Source: Streptococcus parasanguinis
GTDB lineage: Bacteria > Bacillota > Bacilli > Lactobacillales > Streptococcaceae
NCBI RefSeq assembly: GCF_018499505.1
Contig: NZ_JAHDAC010000003.1
Span: forward strand, 186,001-250,000
Direction of reading: 5' to 3'
DNA length: 64,000 bases
Shown: in pieces, positions 43,451 through 55,215 of the stretch
Numbering within the stretch: the stretch's first letter is position 1
Layout of the letters: each line of letters begins with the position of its first letter
The notes under the pieces: generated by a model
Told to the model about the DNA's origin: nothing
Seen by the model: the letters and a program-made list of their open reading frames with translations, nothing else
The model's database searches: none
Made by a program: the position numbers and the translations under genes

Positions 43451-43877
43451 TTTTAAAGACAAAGAGTTTACTAAAGACGTAATTGAGGACCACAATGGCC
43501 ACTTGTGCAAAGAGGGTTTCAATCAGATTGATCTGGCTCTTGTTATTGTGGACAAATTGCCCGATAATTCTTGGGAACTGCTTGACAAAAATCTCAGTCA
43601 AGGCCATGTCCAGTATAAAGGTCCCAGAGCGCGCAATTGCAAATCGGATCAAGCGCTGAAACCAGCCCTTTCTTTCTTGTTTAAAGACAATGGTATCATT
43701 GGTCGCAAAGGCAAAGAGGATCCCAGCAATGTTTCCAATTGCGGTCGCTAATCGTTCATCAAGAGACACTTGATAGATGAAGAGGCGGGTTCCGACGGAA
43801 ACAATGGTTGTGGCAACTCCAAAAAAGAGATAGGATAAAATCTCATTATCAAAAAATTTTTTAATTAGTGTTTTCAT
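43434..43877 (-). CDS. GtrA family membrane protein
   Basis: 147 residues with four membrane spans. G-V-A-T-T-I-V-S-V-G-T-R and N-Y-V-F-S-K-L-F-V-F at the end are GtrA-family motifs. GtrA proteins are proposed to flip or help move polyprenyl-phosphate sugars, often with GtrB; the GtrB-like gene here is far away at 12509, so a link is only a guess. Lone minus-strand gene, divergent from queT. Confidence 0.88.
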   Translation of the reverse strand: MKTLIKKFFDNEILSYLFFGVATTIVSVGTRLFIYQVSLDERLATAIGNIAGILFAFATNDTIVFKQERKGWFQRLIRFAIARSGTFILDMALTEIFVKQFPRIIGQFVHNNKSQINLIETLFAQVAIVVLNYVFSKLFVFKNKNKA

Positions 43878-43907
43878 AAATTCAGTCTACCATAAAACCT
43901 CAAAATA

Positions 43908-43916
43908 TGCTATACT
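43908..43916 (+). promoter_or_regulatory. queT extended -10 promoter
   Basis: TGCTATACT, about 30 bases before the preQ1-II aptamer. Confidence 0.65.
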
Positions 43917-43945
43917 TGAAAAGTTGAAGAAATCAAACCTTCAAC

Positions 43946-44006
43946 CCTTGGTGCTTAAGATCCTTTCGCCAAGCATATTACACGTGGGAAAACCGCTAAA
44001 GGAGAA
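43946..44006 (+). ncRNA. preQ1-II riboswitch upstream of queT
   Basis: The sequence CTTGGTGCTTA, then CCAAGCATATTACACG, then CCGCTAAAGGAG follows the known preQ1-II (COG4708) consensus closely. CTTGGTG pairs with CGCCAAG, and the 3' part holds the AGGAG ribosome site, so preQ1 binding would block translation of the transporter gene nine bases downstream. Confidence 0.93.
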
Positions 44007-44009
44007 TAA

Positions 44010-44519
44010 ATGAAACAGTTAACTGCTCGTGATATGGCACAAATTGCTATTGTTGCTGCGATTTATATCGTATTGACCATTACCCCACCTCTCAACGCTA
44101 TGGCCTACTATGGCTATCAATTCCGTGTTTCGGAAATGATGAATTTCTTAGCTTTTTACAATAAGAAGTACTTGATTGCGGTGACGCTTGGTTGTATGAT
44201 TGCTAACTTATTTAGTTTTGGATGGATCGATGTCTTTGTCGGTGGAGGTTCAACCTTTGTCTTCTTAGGACTTGGACTCATTCTATTTGGTCGATTCAAA
44301 AACAAGTTCTTGTTTGACGGCCTTATTCGCTTGGACCATTTCTTGTTTGCGATATTCTTTTCCATCTCCATGTTTACGATTGCCTTGGAACTTTATTACC
44401 TTCAAGGCCAACCATTCTTCTATAACTGGTTGACCATGGGATTGGGTGAATTTGCATCCTTGATTTTTGGAGCGATTGTGATCAATCAACTTTCTAAACG
44501 GATCGATTTTACAAAATAA
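44010..44519 (+). CDS. queT: Queuosine precursor transporter QueT
   Basis: 169 residues, five to six membrane spans, the COG4708/QueT family: A-I-Y-I-V-L-T-I-T-P-P-L-N, Y-Q-F-R-V-S-E and G-W-I-D-V-F-V-G-G. It is an ECF-type S-component for queuosine precursors. The upstream preQ1-II riboswitch confirms the assignment. Ends in a terminator. Confidence 0.95.
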   Translation: MKQLTARDMAQIAIVAAIYIVLTITPPLNAMAYYGYQFRVSEMMNFLAFYNKKYLIAVTLGCMIANLFSFGWIDVFVGGGSTFVFLGLGLILFGRFKNKFLFDGLIRLDHFLFAIFFSISMFTIALELYYLQGQPFFYNWLTMGLGEFASLIFGAIVINQLSKRIDFTK

Positions 44520-44521
44520 GA

Positions 44522-44546
44522 AAAGGGAGCTTTGGCTCCTTTTTTA
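44522..44546 (+). terminator. Terminator after queT
   Basis: GGGAGC and GCTCC hairpin with TTT loop, then T6. Confidence 0.85.
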
Positions 44547-44588
44547 ATGCTAAGAATGCAGTAAATTCAAGGCTAAATTAAGATTTTA

Positions 44589-46562
<1,974 letters not shown>

Positions 46563-46571
46563 AGGATCTTT

Positions 46572-47534
46572 ATGGTAGAACGAATCAAAAAAGCCCGTTT
46601 AATTTATAATCCGACCTCTGGGCAAGAAATTATCAAGAAAAATATTGCGGAAGTCTTAGACGTACTCGAAGACGTGGGCTATGAAACCAGCGCCTATCAA
46701 ACGACTCCAGAACCATTTTCGGCTCAAAATGAAGCAGAAAGAGCCGCTAAAGCAGGCTTTGATTTAATCATTGCCGCTGGTGGAGATGGTACGATTAACG
46801 AAGTGGTCAATGGGGTTGCAGGTCTGGAAAATCGTCCGCAGATGGCCTTTATCCCGACCGGTACCACCAATGACTATGCGCGTGCCTTGAAGATCCCGAT
46901 GGGCGACCCTGTGGCGGCTGCTCGCATTATCGAAAAGAATCAAACCATTCAGATGGATATTGGTCGTGCCTATGGCAGTAAGTATTTCATCAATATTGCT
47001 GCAGCAGGAACCTTGACAGAATTGACCTTCAGTGTTCCAAGTAGTGTTAAATCTCGCTTGGGTTACTTTGCCTATGTGGCAGAAGCTGCTAAAATGTTGC
47101 CACGAAACAAGGCTCGTAAGGTGCGGATTGAGCACGACAATGGTGTTTTTGAAGGGCCAGCGTCTATGATTTTCGTGGCCTTGACCAACTCCATTGCTGG
47201 CTTTGAAAGTGTCGCGCCAGATGCTAAGCTTGATGATGGGAACTTTACCTTGATTATCGTAAAAACTGCTAAGCTCTTTAACATGTTGTCCTTGATGATT
47301 CAGGCCATCAATGGAGGCAAGCATGTGCACGATGAAAATGTAGAATATCTCAAGACCAAGAAGTTGACGATTGAAATGTTAGGGAAAAATGCCCAACCAT
47401 TCCGCATCAATCTAGATGGGGAATACGGAGGAGATACTCCAGTTGAATTGGAAGTCTTCCATAACCACTTGGAATTCTTTGCAAATATTGATGAAATCAA
47501 CAACGATGCTTTGGTTCACCCATCTGAAGAATAA
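46572..47534 (+). CDS. Diacylglycerol/lipid kinase DgkB-like
   Basis: 320 residues. Starts K-A-R-L-I-Y-N-P-T-S-G, then A-A-G-G-D-G-T-I-N-E-V (nucleotide site) and I-P-T-G-T-T-N-D-Y-A-R-A: the DAGK catalytic fold. It would return diacylglycerol from lipoteichoic acid synthesis to phosphatidic acid, a useful partner for the LtaS-type enzymes in this window. In the ligA-dgk-pulA order also known from pneumococcus. Confidence 0.93.
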   Translation: MVERIKKARLIYNPTSGQEIIKKNIAEVLDVLEDVGYETSAYQTTPEPFSAQNEAERAAKAGFDLIIAAGGDGTINEVVNGVAGLENRPQMAFIPTGTTNDYARALKIPMGDPVAAARIIEKNQTIQMDIGRAYGSKYFINIAAAGTLTELTFSVPSSVKSRLGYFAYVAEAAKMLPRNKARKVRIEHDNGVFEGPASMIFVALTNSIAGFESVAPDAKLDDGNFTLIIVKTAKLFNMLSLMIQAINGGKHVHDENVEYLKTKKLTIEMLGKNAQPFRINLDGEYGGDTPVELEVFHNHLEFFANIDEINNDALVHPSEE

Positions 47535-47611
47535 AAACAATAGTTGGAGTCCATTACGTGTTTTACAAGCGGATGGTTCCTTCGGTATTAAATTGGAAAT
47601 AGGAAAATGTT

Positions 47612-49909
47612 ATGCGACAATACCATGTAAAGCTTCATTTTCATAAGCAAAAAGGAAATTATTTTGCCTATGATATGTGGCAGTGGCAGGATCAAGTAGA
47701 AGGAAAATCAGTCTCTTTCTCCAAGTTGGATTATTTTGGAGTAGAGGGAAATCTGGTATACGAGAGTGAGGATGACTTGAACCGGGGTCATGTCCTGGTT
47801 AAAGAAGGGGATTGGCTCACTAAGACCCGGGACTTTGAAATCGAACTTTTACCAGAAGGGCATGTTCGAGAAGTATGGATTCTCGATGGAGACGATACAG
47901 TCTATTATTCTTTGCAAGCTGCTTTGACGAGTCATGCATACAGCCATCGTCAGCCTCATGCCTACGATATGGCCATGCGCCCTAGAGAGTTTGATGCTAA
48001 ATGGGCGTATCAAGGATGGCTCGGTCATCGGGAGGAAGAAGGGGAGCATTGCTTTAAACTGTGGGCTCCAACGGCTAAGAAAGTTGAATTGTTGCTTTAT
48101 CAATCAACAGACTTGGATGCGCCTATCTGGAAGAGCATGCCGATGACACGTGGCAAACAAGAGTCTAGCTACCACCTAGAAAATACCCATGGTGTTTGGA
48201 TTTTAGATTTTCTTGGAAATTTAAGTGGCATGGCCTATCAATATCGAGTGCATTTTGAACACCATACTCAAGTGACGCGCGATCCTTATAGCATTGCAAC
48301 GACAGCGGACGGGATGCGCTCTGCCATTCTTTCAAGAGCAGATCGTCAGTTTGATTGGGGCACTAAAAAAGGCGCCGATGCGACTCCTTGGCGCTTGGAC
48401 AATCCTTGTCAAGCAGTGATTTATGAGATGCATCTTCGAGATTTGACCAAGTCACCGACTTCAGGTGTGGACGAGTCTTTACGTGGGACTTATCTGGGTG
48501 CTTGCCAAGAAGGAACTGTCAATAGCCATGGCGATGCAACTGCCTTTGATTATATCCGTCAGTTAGGGGTCAATGTCGTGCAACTTCAGCCCATTTCTGA
48601 TCGCTATAAACAGTACGACGAAGAAGGCCAGGTGACCTACAATTGGGGCTACGACGTTCAGAATTATTCTGCACCAGAAACTAGCTTTTCAACTGATCCA
48701 TCCAATCCGAAACAAACCATGAAAGAGCTCAAAACCATGATCCGGGCGTTTCATGAGGCAGGAATTTCTGTGGTCATGGATGTGGTCTATAATCATATCT
48801 ACTCGACCGAGCATGGTCCTTTCCAAAATACAGTACCCGATTATTATTACCGGATGGAGCCAGATGGTCGCTTCCAAAATGGGACAGGTGTTGGGAATGA
48901 AACGGCTAGTGAGCATGAAATGTACCGCAAGTACATGATAGATTCCCTCACGCATTGGGTCAAAGAGTACCAGATCGATGGCTTCCGCTTTGATTTGATG
49001 GGGATTCACGATGTAAGGACGATGAATGCTATTCGGGAGGCAATGGACGCTCTGGATCCTCGGATTCTTCTTTACGGAGAAGGTTGGGACATGGGAACAG
49101 GTCTCGCACCAGAGGACAAGGCTAAGAAGGACAATGCAGCGCAATTGCCACGAATTGGATTTTTCAATGATACGGAGCGTGATGCCATTAAAGGGGCTGA
49201 GGTTTATGGCTCCATCAAACGTGGCTTTGTCAGCCGAAAATCGACAGGGAATATCGTTGCGCGTGCTGTTTTAGGTAGTGCAGAGCTTGGCAATTATTTA
49301 AGTCCCAATCAGGTCTTGAATTATGTGGAAGCTCACGATAATTATAATCTCTTTGACTTGCTTCAGACCCTTCATCCGAATGAAGAAGTAGCAGGCTTGG
49401 TCAAGCGCTCAGAGTTGGCTACAGCCATGAATCTGCTCTTTCAGGGTATGGCCTTCATGCAATTGGGTCAAGAGTTCATGCGGACTAAATTGGTAGCGAC
49501 AGGTCCTGATGGAGAGATTACCCCCTTGGATCGTGAACGGGCCATGAATTCCTACAATGCTCCAGATTATGTGAATCAGGTTAATTGGGATCTGGTCAGT
49601 CAAAACAAGGAATCAATTGCCTATATCCGAAGCTTGATCGCCTTGAAGACAAGTCTTCCTGTCTTAGCGCTTGAAAGCTATGATAAAATCTACCAACAAG
49701 TCTTTATTCAATCTGCAACTGATACCAGTGGCCTTGTCATCTATGAACTAACAGGAGACAAGAAGTACTTGGTCATCTTCAACGCCAGCGGACTTCCTTA
49801 CTACCTCCAAAATTCAAATAAATTGAAATTGATGGTTGGGAATAGTCGTCATAAACGACCATTCTACGTGGAGAATTTAACAGCTTCTGTTTTTGAAGTC
49901 CTAGACTAA
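47612..49909 (+). CDS. pulA: Type I pullulanase
   Basis: 765 residues, intracellular (no signal peptide or LPXTG). N-terminal beta domains (1-230), then GH13 barrel: Y-N-W-G-Y-D-V (type I pullulanase motif), D-V-V-Y-N-H, nucleophile D461 in G-F-R-F-D-L-M-G, acid E490 in Y-G-E-G-W-D, and A-H-D-N-Y. It cuts alpha-1,6 links in glycogen or maltodextrins. The 77 bases after dgk contain no terminator, so it may be read from ligA. Glycogen genes found next to it in relatives are not here. Confidence 0.96.
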   Translation: MRQYHVKLHFHKQKGNYFAYDMWQWQDQVEGKSVSFSKLDYFGVEGNLVYESEDDLNRGHVLVKEGDWLTKTRDFEIELLPEGHVREVWILDGDDTVYYSLQAALTSHAYSHRQPHAYDMAMRPREFDAKWAYQGWLGHREEEGEHCFKLWAPTAKKVELLLYQSTDLDAPIWKSMPMTRGKQESSYHLENTHGVWILDFLGNLSGMAYQYRVHFEHHTQVTRDPYSIATTADGMRSAILSRADRQFDWGTKKGADATPWRLDNPCQAVIYEMHLRDLTKSPTSGVDESLRGTYLGACQEGTVNSHGDATAFDYIRQLGVNVVQLQPISDRYKQYDEEGQVTYNWGYDVQNYSAPETSFSTDPSNPKQTMKELKTMIRAFHEAGISVVMDVVYNHIYSTEHGPFQNTVPDYYYRMEPDGRFQNGTGVGNETASEHEMYRKYMIDSLTHWVKEYQIDGFRFDLMGIHDVRTMNAIREAMDALDPRILLYGEGWDMGTGLAPEDKAKKDNAAQLPRIGFFNDTERDAIKGAEVYGSIKRGFVSRKSTGNIVARAVLGSAELGNYLSPNQVLNYVEAHDNYNLFDLLQTLHPNEEVAGLVKRSELATAMNLLFQGMAFMQLGQEFMRTKLVATGPDGEITPLDRERAMNSYNAPDYVNQVNWDLVSQNKESIAYIRSLIALKTSLPVLALESYDKIYQQVFIQSATDTSGLVIYELTGDKKYLVIFNASGLPYYLQNSNKLKLMVGNSRHKRPFYVENLTASVFEVLD

Positions 49910-49930
49910 GTTCTTTTTAAAGAAATCATA

Positions 49931-49965
49931 AAATCCCTGAGTTTTTAAACTCAGGGATTCTTTTT
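49931..49965. terminator. Bidirectional terminator between pulA and the LtaS-like gene
   Basis: AATCCCTGAGTTT and AAACTCAGGGATT form a 13-bp stem with a two-base loop, flanked by A and T tracts. Confidence 0.9.
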
Positions 49966-52123
49966 ATTTAGAAGAACTGCTACTGGTCTCTGTTGAGGAA
50001 GAACTATCGTCTTCTGGGTGCAATTCTTTATAAGTTGGTGCCTTGAAGAGATCAACGGTAGACTGGTTGCCACGTTGGTTATAAAGGCTGGTTGATTTGT
50101 CACCTTTTTCCTTTTCAATCTTCTTCAATGCCTTGAAGGAATTGGTGTAGGAGTAATCTTCTGGATTGACTTTTCCAAGATCATTGCCCTTGAAGAAGCG
50201 AAGGAGGTCACCGGTCTGGATGCTATCGCTAATCTTCAATTGAAGGTTAGCAGCTTCCCTAATCTTGTCCAGTTCTTCCTTGGTTTTTTCGTCTGGATTC
50301 GTGATTTCCTCACCTGTTTTGGTGTAATAGGTCCGGCCACTATAGCTCGTATACTCTGGAGTAACAAAGTAGTTAGCAGAACGGAAGGCGACGATTTGAT
50401 CATGTTCTGGTGAGAGCATATCTTGGCCAACTTGGAGGAATTTGTTGGATTCAATACCTAGTAGATGTTCCAAAGTTGGGAGCATATCAATTTCGCCACC
50501 ATAGGTATCAATGATGCCACCCTTATCCATACCTGGAACGACTACCATATAAGGTACGCGTTGCAACATGGCATTGTCATAACTTGACCACGTTTCAGAG
50601 TTCTTACCAAGTAGAGGAGCAAGAGCTGGGTTACGAGAGTTTGAAATTCCGTAGTGGTCCCCATAGAGAACGATGATGGAATTTTTGTAAAGACCAGATT
50701 CTTTCAGGTAATCAAAGAAGGCCTTGATCGAAGAATCTAGGTAGTTAGCGGTCGCAAAATAGCCATTGATGGTTTCGTCCTGTGTCTTAGCTAGAGGGAA
50801 GCCAAGATCATCTCCTGACAAGCTGGTCGTATAAGGATAGTGGTTGGAAACCGTAATGAACTTCGTATAGAAAGGCTGTTGCAATCTTTCTAGGTATTTG
50901 ATGGAATCCTTGAGCATGTATTTGTCATTAAGACCATACTGGAAGGAATTGCTGCTGTTTTGTTTGGTGAAGTAGCTGGCATCAAAGAAGTAATTGTAGC
51001 CCCATTGTTTATAGGCAGTATTTCGGTTCCAGAAACTTCCAGCATTCCCGTGGAAAACAGCGCTCGAGTTGTACCCATTTTTTGAAAGAATAAATGGTGC
51101 AGCCTGTTGGGTATTGGTTCCACCATAGTTCACCATAAAGGAACCTTGGTTGAGTCCGAAGAGGCCTGTTTCAATCATGGTCTCCGCATCAGACGTTTTT
51201 CCTGCCTTGACTTGGTTAAAGACGTTTGAAAAGGCAAAGGTTTCCTTCGAGTGGTAAAGTGAATTTAAGAATGGTGTTACTTCATATTCTTTACCATCTA
51301 CTTTCAACTTGTAATCGATCAAGAATTGTTGGAAACTTTCCAAGTGAATGTAGATGACATTACGGCCTTTGGCCATTCCAAAGTATTCAGGATTAGGCTT
51401 GGCGTAATGCTGTTGGATATATTCTTCTACCGGCTTTAGATCTGCCTCGGAGGCTTTTGAACGTTCTTTATTGGCAGCATATGTCTGATTAGCGCTATAA
51501 CCCAGAAAGGCTGGTAAGCCTAGGGCACGAACGACATAGTAGTTTGAGAACCCACGAGTCAAGAGCTCAGGTCGGTCAATTTCTGCGAGGAAAAGGTTGG
51601 CCGAAAAGAGCATGGCCGATAAAGAGGTAACCGCAAAACTAGCTCGTTTATTGAAGGGACGATTGTCCATTCGAATCCATTTCTTAAAGAAGAAGAAAGC
51701 TAGAATAGGGAAATCTAGAATGTAGATCACATCCCAAGGGCGGAACAATTCTAAAGCAGCAGCTCCGAGACCGGCAGAAACCTTGCTGGAAGCCAACATG
51801 GTATTGACCGTTACGAAGTCTGTAAATTCTCGATAATAGATGGAGTTGGAAATCAACCAAATAAATAAGAGAAGGTAGATCCCAAAGGCCAAACTATAAA
51901 AGAGTTTGGTTCGTTTGATATAAAGTGCAAGACCAATGAAGAGCAGACTGATCGGCAATGGGTTGATCACTGCTAGAAAAATCTGATAGGGTCCTTGAAT
52001 GTCTAAATTAAAATCAACTGAATAGGCCCACATGGTTTTGAACCAGTAGAGCAACAGAAGGGTCAAGACAAATCCTAGTCTGGTACTCATGAAATTGAGT
52101 ATCGAATTCGTAATTTTTTTCAC
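49964..52123 (-). CDS. LtaS-family lipoteichoic acid synthase-like protein
   Basis: 719 residues from a GTG at 52121-52123, after AAGGAAG. Five membrane spans (about 15-190), then an extracellular sulfatase domain (about 240-620) with metal ligand E262 in I-H-L-E-S-F, catalytic Thr310 in G-K-T-S-D-A-E, W-N-R-N-T and Y-G-D-H-Y-G. It polymerises glycerol phosphate from phosphatidylglycerol or transfers it. An extra C-terminal 90 residues end in an S/T/E-rich tail. It differs from the GacH-like protein at 29576 in length and in the catalytic loop. Single gene with convergent pulA. Confidence 0.9.
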   Translation of the reverse strand: MKKITNSILNFMSTRLGFVLTLLLLYWFKTMWAYSVDFNLDIQGPYQIFLAVINPLPISLLFIGLALYIKRTKLFYSLAFGIYLLLFIWLISNSIYYREFTDFVTVNTMLASSKVSAGLGAAALELFRPWDVIYILDFPILAFFFFKKWIRMDNRPFNKRASFAVTSLSAMLFSANLFLAEIDRPELLTRGFSNYYVVRALGLPAFLGYSANQTYAANKERSKASEADLKPVEEYIQQHYAKPNPEYFGMAKGRNVIYIHLESFQQFLIDYKLKVDGKEYEVTPFLNSLYHSKETFAFSNVFNQVKAGKTSDAETMIETGLFGLNQGSFMVNYGGTNTQQAAPFILSKNGYNSSAVFHGNAGSFWNRNTAYKQWGYNYFFDASYFTKQNSSNSFQYGLNDKYMLKDSIKYLERLQQPFYTKFITVSNHYPYTTSLSGDDLGFPLAKTQDETINGYFATANYLDSSIKAFFDYLKESGLYKNSIIVLYGDHYGISNSRNPALAPLLGKNSETWSSYDNAMLQRVPYMVVVPGMDKGGIIDTYGGEIDMLPTLEHLLGIESNKFLQVGQDMLSPEHDQIVAFRSANYFVTPEYTSYSGRTYYTKTGEEITNPDEKTKEELDKIREAANLQLKISDSIQTGDLLRFFKGNDLGKVNPEDYSYTNSFKALKKIEKEKGDKSTSLYNQRGNQSTVDLFKAPTYKELHPEDDSSSSTETSSSSSK

Positions 52124-52317
52124 AAAATGTTACTTCCTTGTCTTATTTCCTAAAAATTTTCATATATAAGTATACCACAATTTTATGGAGAAAGAAAAAA
52201 ATGACTGTAAAGGATAGGAAAGAAATAGGAAAGATCAGGTATTTTATATCATTTGAAGCTAAATGATGAGAGCTAGGATAAAACGGTAAAAAAAGTTCCA
52301 GTAAATAAAGCCTCTCT

Positions 52318-52346
52318 TTGTGAAAACTGCAGACTTTTGCTATAAT
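52318..52346 (+). promoter_or_regulatory. Strong promoter for the rlmI-aroD-aroE unit
   Basis: TTGTGA (52318-52323), 17 bases, TATAAT (52341-52346), also TGC before the -10. The -10 ends seven bases before the ATG at 52354. The stretch 52124-52317, between the two divergent genes, holds nothing else I can identify. Confidence 0.75.
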
Positions 52347-52353
52347 AGAGGGT

Positions 52354-53517
52354 ATGAAAAAACTCACAGTCAGTCGCCAAGTCGCAACAAAAATCAAACA
52401 AGGACAATCTCTTCTTGAAAAGCAAGATTTTGACTTACTTCCTGCTTTGGATCAAGCGGTTCAATTGCTTTCAGGAGATGGACAATCCCTCGGAGTCGGA
52501 TACTTATCTGAACAAAATAAAGGGATTGGATGGTTTGTTTCGCAAGAGTTGGTCGCTTTTGATCAAGACTTTTTTAAAAAGCTTTTCATCAAAGCCAAGC
52601 AATACCGTCGTTCTTATTATGTGGATGAAACGACGACAGCCTTTCGTCTTTTTAACCAAGAGGGAGATGGTTTTGGTGGCTTCACGGTTGACTTGTATGG
52701 TGAGTTTGTTGTCTTTTCTTGGTACAATCCCTTTGTATTTCAGATCAAGGAAACCATTCTAGCGGCCTTTCAAGAAGCTTTTCCAGAAGTCCGAGGTGGC
52801 TATGAAAAGATTCGCTTTAAAGGCTTGGACTATGAATCGGCTCATGTCTATGGAGAAGAAGCTCCGCAAGAATTTTTGATTCTTGAAAATGGAGTCTCTT
52901 ACCAAGTCTTTCTCAATGATGGTTTGATGACGGGAATCTTTTTGGATCAGCATGAAGTTCGAGGTAGCTTGGTAGAGGGCTTAGCAGCTGGCAAGTCCTT
53001 GCTCAATATGTTCTCCTATACGGCGGCCTTCTCTGTGGCTGCGGCAATGGGTGGGGCAATTGAGACAACATCGGTCGATCTGGCTAAGAGAAGTAGAGAA
53101 TTATCAGAAGCGCATTTTGTGGCAAATGGCTTGGCGCTGGATGCTCATCGTTTTGTCGTGATGGATGTCTTTGACTATTACAAATATGCCAAACGCCATG
53201 ACCTAAGCTATGATGTGATCGTACTCGATCCGCCTAGCTTTGCGCGGAATAAAAAACGGACCTTTTCGGTCGCTAAAGATTACCATCGATTGGTCAGCGA
53301 GGCTCTTGAGATTTTAAATCCAGGAGGAACCTTGATTCTCAGTACCAATGCGGCAAATGTGACCAAAGATAAATTTAAAAAACAAATCGAAAAAGGATTT
53401 CAAGGACGTAAGCATCGCTATATAGCGCAATACGGACTTCCGGGAGATTTTCGATGGAACAAGAAAGAAGAAAGTAGTAACTACTTAAAAGTATTTACGA
53501 TTAGGGTGGATGTATGA
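52354..53517 (+). CDS. Class I SAM-dependent rRNA methyltransferase, RlmI type
   Basis: 387 residues. N-terminal PUA-like part, EEHEE-like domain, then the Rossmann methyltransferase core: [10 protein letters not shown] (SAM site, about 214-223), S-V-D-L-A-K-R-S and D-P-P-S-F-A-R-N with the D-P-P-S motif of m5C/m-base RNA methyltransferases. It likely methylates 23S rRNA. First gene of a unit with aroD and aroE (ATGA overlap with aroD). No ribosome site before its ATG. Confidence 0.9.
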   Translation: MKKLTVSRQVATKIKQGQSLLEKQDFDLLPALDQAVQLLSGDGQSLGVGYLSEQNKGIGWFVSQELVAFDQDFFKKLFIKAKQYRRSYYVDETTTAFRLFNQEGDGFGGFTVDLYGEFVVFSWYNPFVFQIKETILAAFQEAFPEVRGGYEKIRFKGLDYESAHVYGEEAPQEFLILENGVSYQVFLNDGLMTGIFLDQHEVRGSLVEGLAAGKSLLNMFSYTAAFSVAAAMGGAIETTSVDLAKRSRELSEAHFVANGLALDAHRFVVMDVFDYYKYAKRHDLSYDVIVLDPPSFARNKKRTFSVAKDYHRLVSEALEILNPGGTLILSTNAANVTKDKFKKQIEKGFQGRKHRYIAQYGLPGDFRWNKKEESSNYLKVFTIRVDV

Positions 53518-54191
53518 AGTTAGTTGTTTCGATTATGCCTCGCTCCTTAGAAGAGGCGCAACAACTAGATAGTTCGCGTTACGAGGATGCAGATGTCATT
53601 GAGTGGCGTGCGGACTTTTTAGAAAAAAGCGAGATCTTAACCGTTGCTCCAGCAGTATTTGAAAAATTTGCTGGACGCGAGATTTTATTCACCTTGCGGA
53701 CTCGAGCTGAAGGTGGAGAGATGGAGCTGACCAACGAGGAATATGTTGGAATCCTGAAAGATATTCAATCCATCTATCATCCGGATTATATCGATTTCGA
53801 GTTTTATAGCCATCGTGACGTCTTTGAGGAAATGTTGGAGTTTTCAAATCTTGTACTCAGTTACCATAATTTCCAAGAGACACCGGAAAATATGATGGAG
53901 ATCTTATCGGAATTGACCAGCTTTTCTCCAAAATTGGTCAAGGTATCCGTTATGGCACACAATGAACAAGATGTTCTTGACTTGATGAATTATACGCGTG
54001 GATTCAAGACGCTGAATCCTGAGCAAGAATATGTAACCATTTCCATGGGCAAGGTCGGGAAGATTTCGCGCTTGACAGCTGATTTGACAGGCTCTTCTTG
54101 GTCTTATGCTAGAGTCGGAGATGAAAGTGCTCCAGGTCAAATTCCTCTTGAAAATATGAGAAGAATTCGGGAGTTATTAAATGAAGATTGA
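53514..54191 (+). CDS. aroD: 3-dehydroquinate dehydratase, type I
   Basis: 225 residues. E-W-R-A-D-F near 31-36, a His in S-Y-H-N-F and Schiff-base Lys in K-V-S-V-M-A, then [10 protein letters not shown]: type I AroD. Third step of the shikimate path. Overlaps rlmI by four bases and aroE by eleven. Confidence 0.95.
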   Translation: MKLVVSIMPRSLEEAQQLDSSRYEDADVIEWRADFLEKSEILTVAPAVFEKFAGREILFTLRTRAEGGEMELTNEEYVGILKDIQSIYHPDYIDFEFYSHRDVFEEMLEFSNLVLSYHNFQETPENMMEILSELTSFSPKLVKVSVMAHNEQDVLDLMNYTRGFKTLNPEQEYVTISMGKVGKISRLTADLTGSSWSYARVGDESAPGQIPLENMRRIRELLNED

Positions 54192-55053
54192 CGGATATAC
54201 TCGGATGGCAGCGGTCATTGCCCATCCCATTCGTCATAGTATTTCTCCTTTCATCCATAATCTAGCTTATGAATTAACAGCGACCAATGCTGCTTATCTA
54301 GCTTGGGATATTGCTGAAGAAGACTTAGAAAGCACCATCAGCCAAATTCGTAAGTTGGATATGATTGGGGCCAATATCTCCATGCCCTACAAGCAGAAGG
54401 TTTTTCCTTATTTAGATGAAGTGGATGAGATGGCTCGAAAAATTGGCTCTGTCAATTCCATCGTTCACCGTGATGGCAAGCTTAAAGGCTACAATACGGA
54501 TGGGATTGGTTTCTTTCGTAGTTTACCTCCTGCTTTCTCTATTGAGGGAAAAACAATGGTTCTCTTAGGTGCAGGTGGTGCAGCTTTAGCGATTATTGCA
54601 CAGGCGATTCATCTAGGTGTAAAACGTATCCTTGTCTTTGTGAGAGAGGAAAGATTGGTTCATTATTGTTCAATAGTTCAGTTGATTGAAGATGGCTTTG
54701 ATTTCTTGATAGAATTGTATGCGATTGAGAAAGATGAAGAAGTTCAAAACTCTTTTAATCAAGCTGATCTCATCTTAAATGCCACTGGTGTTGGGATGGA
54801 TGGTCAGTCTCTTCCGATAGCGAGTCACTTGACCTTTCCGCCACATGCCTTAATCGTAGAGATGGCCTACTATCCGGCAGTGACCCCCTTTCTGCAATTA
54901 GCAGTGAATCAAGGAAACCAGAGGGTAAATGGGCTGGGAATGCTCTTTTATCAAGCTGAAGCAGCCTTTGAATTAATGACTGGGAAAGTATTTCCTACAG
55001 AGTCTGTATGGGAAGCATTGACAACAGAATATCGCCAATTTGTATGTGACTAA
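54181..55053 (+). CDS. aroE: Shikimate dehydrogenase
   Basis: 290 residues. S-I-S-P at the N-terminus and K-Q in M-P-Y-K-Q-K form the shikimate site, G-Y-N-T-D-G follows, and G-A-G-G-A-A opens the NADP Rossmann fold. Later N-A-T-G-V-G-M. The M-P-Y-K replaces the commoner V-P-H/F-K. The part from about 54600 on looks somewhat more diverged and AT-rich than the start. Followed by a terminator, so this unit ends here. Confidence 0.95.
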   Translation: MKIDGYTRMAAVIAHPIRHSISPFIHNLAYELTATNAAYLAWDIAEEDLESTISQIRKLDMIGANISMPYKQKVFPYLDEVDEMARKIGSVNSIVHRDGKLKGYNTDGIGFFRSLPPAFSIEGKTMVLLGAGGAALAIIAQAIHLGVKRILVFVREERLVHYCSIVQLIEDGFDFLIELYAIEKDEEVQNSFNQADLILNATGVGMDGQSLPIASHLTFPPHALIVEMAYYPAVTPFLQLAVNQGNQRVNGLGMLFYQAEAAFELMTGKVFPTESVWEALTTEYRQFVCD

Positions 55054-55090
55054 GAGAGGGTTTTACATTTTCCTATTGAAAAAGCTTTAT

Positions 55091-55146
55091 GAGATTAGAA
55101 CAGGAACTGATTTTTTAAAAAACAGTCTTGCTCTAGTCTCTTTTTC
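55091..55146 (+). terminator. Terminator after aroE
   Basis: GAGATTAGAACAGGAACTG (55091-55109) pairs imperfectly with CAGTCTTGCTCTAGTCTC (55123-55140), then T5. Confidence 0.75.
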
Positions 55147-55215
55147 ATTTTGATTGAGACATGTGCCCTATTTCATGATAAGATAGAATCAAAGAAAAAC
55201 GTGAAGGAGATTCCT

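Noticed and set aside
46764..47330. Long minus-strand frame (188 codons) inside the lipid kinase gene
   Set aside because: Antisense shadow of a clearly coding gene; its translation has no domain features.
52143..52397. Minus-strand 84-codon frame between the LtaS-like gene and rlmI
   Set aside because: AT-rich hydrophobic translation, overlaps the rlmI promoter and start, no ribosome site.
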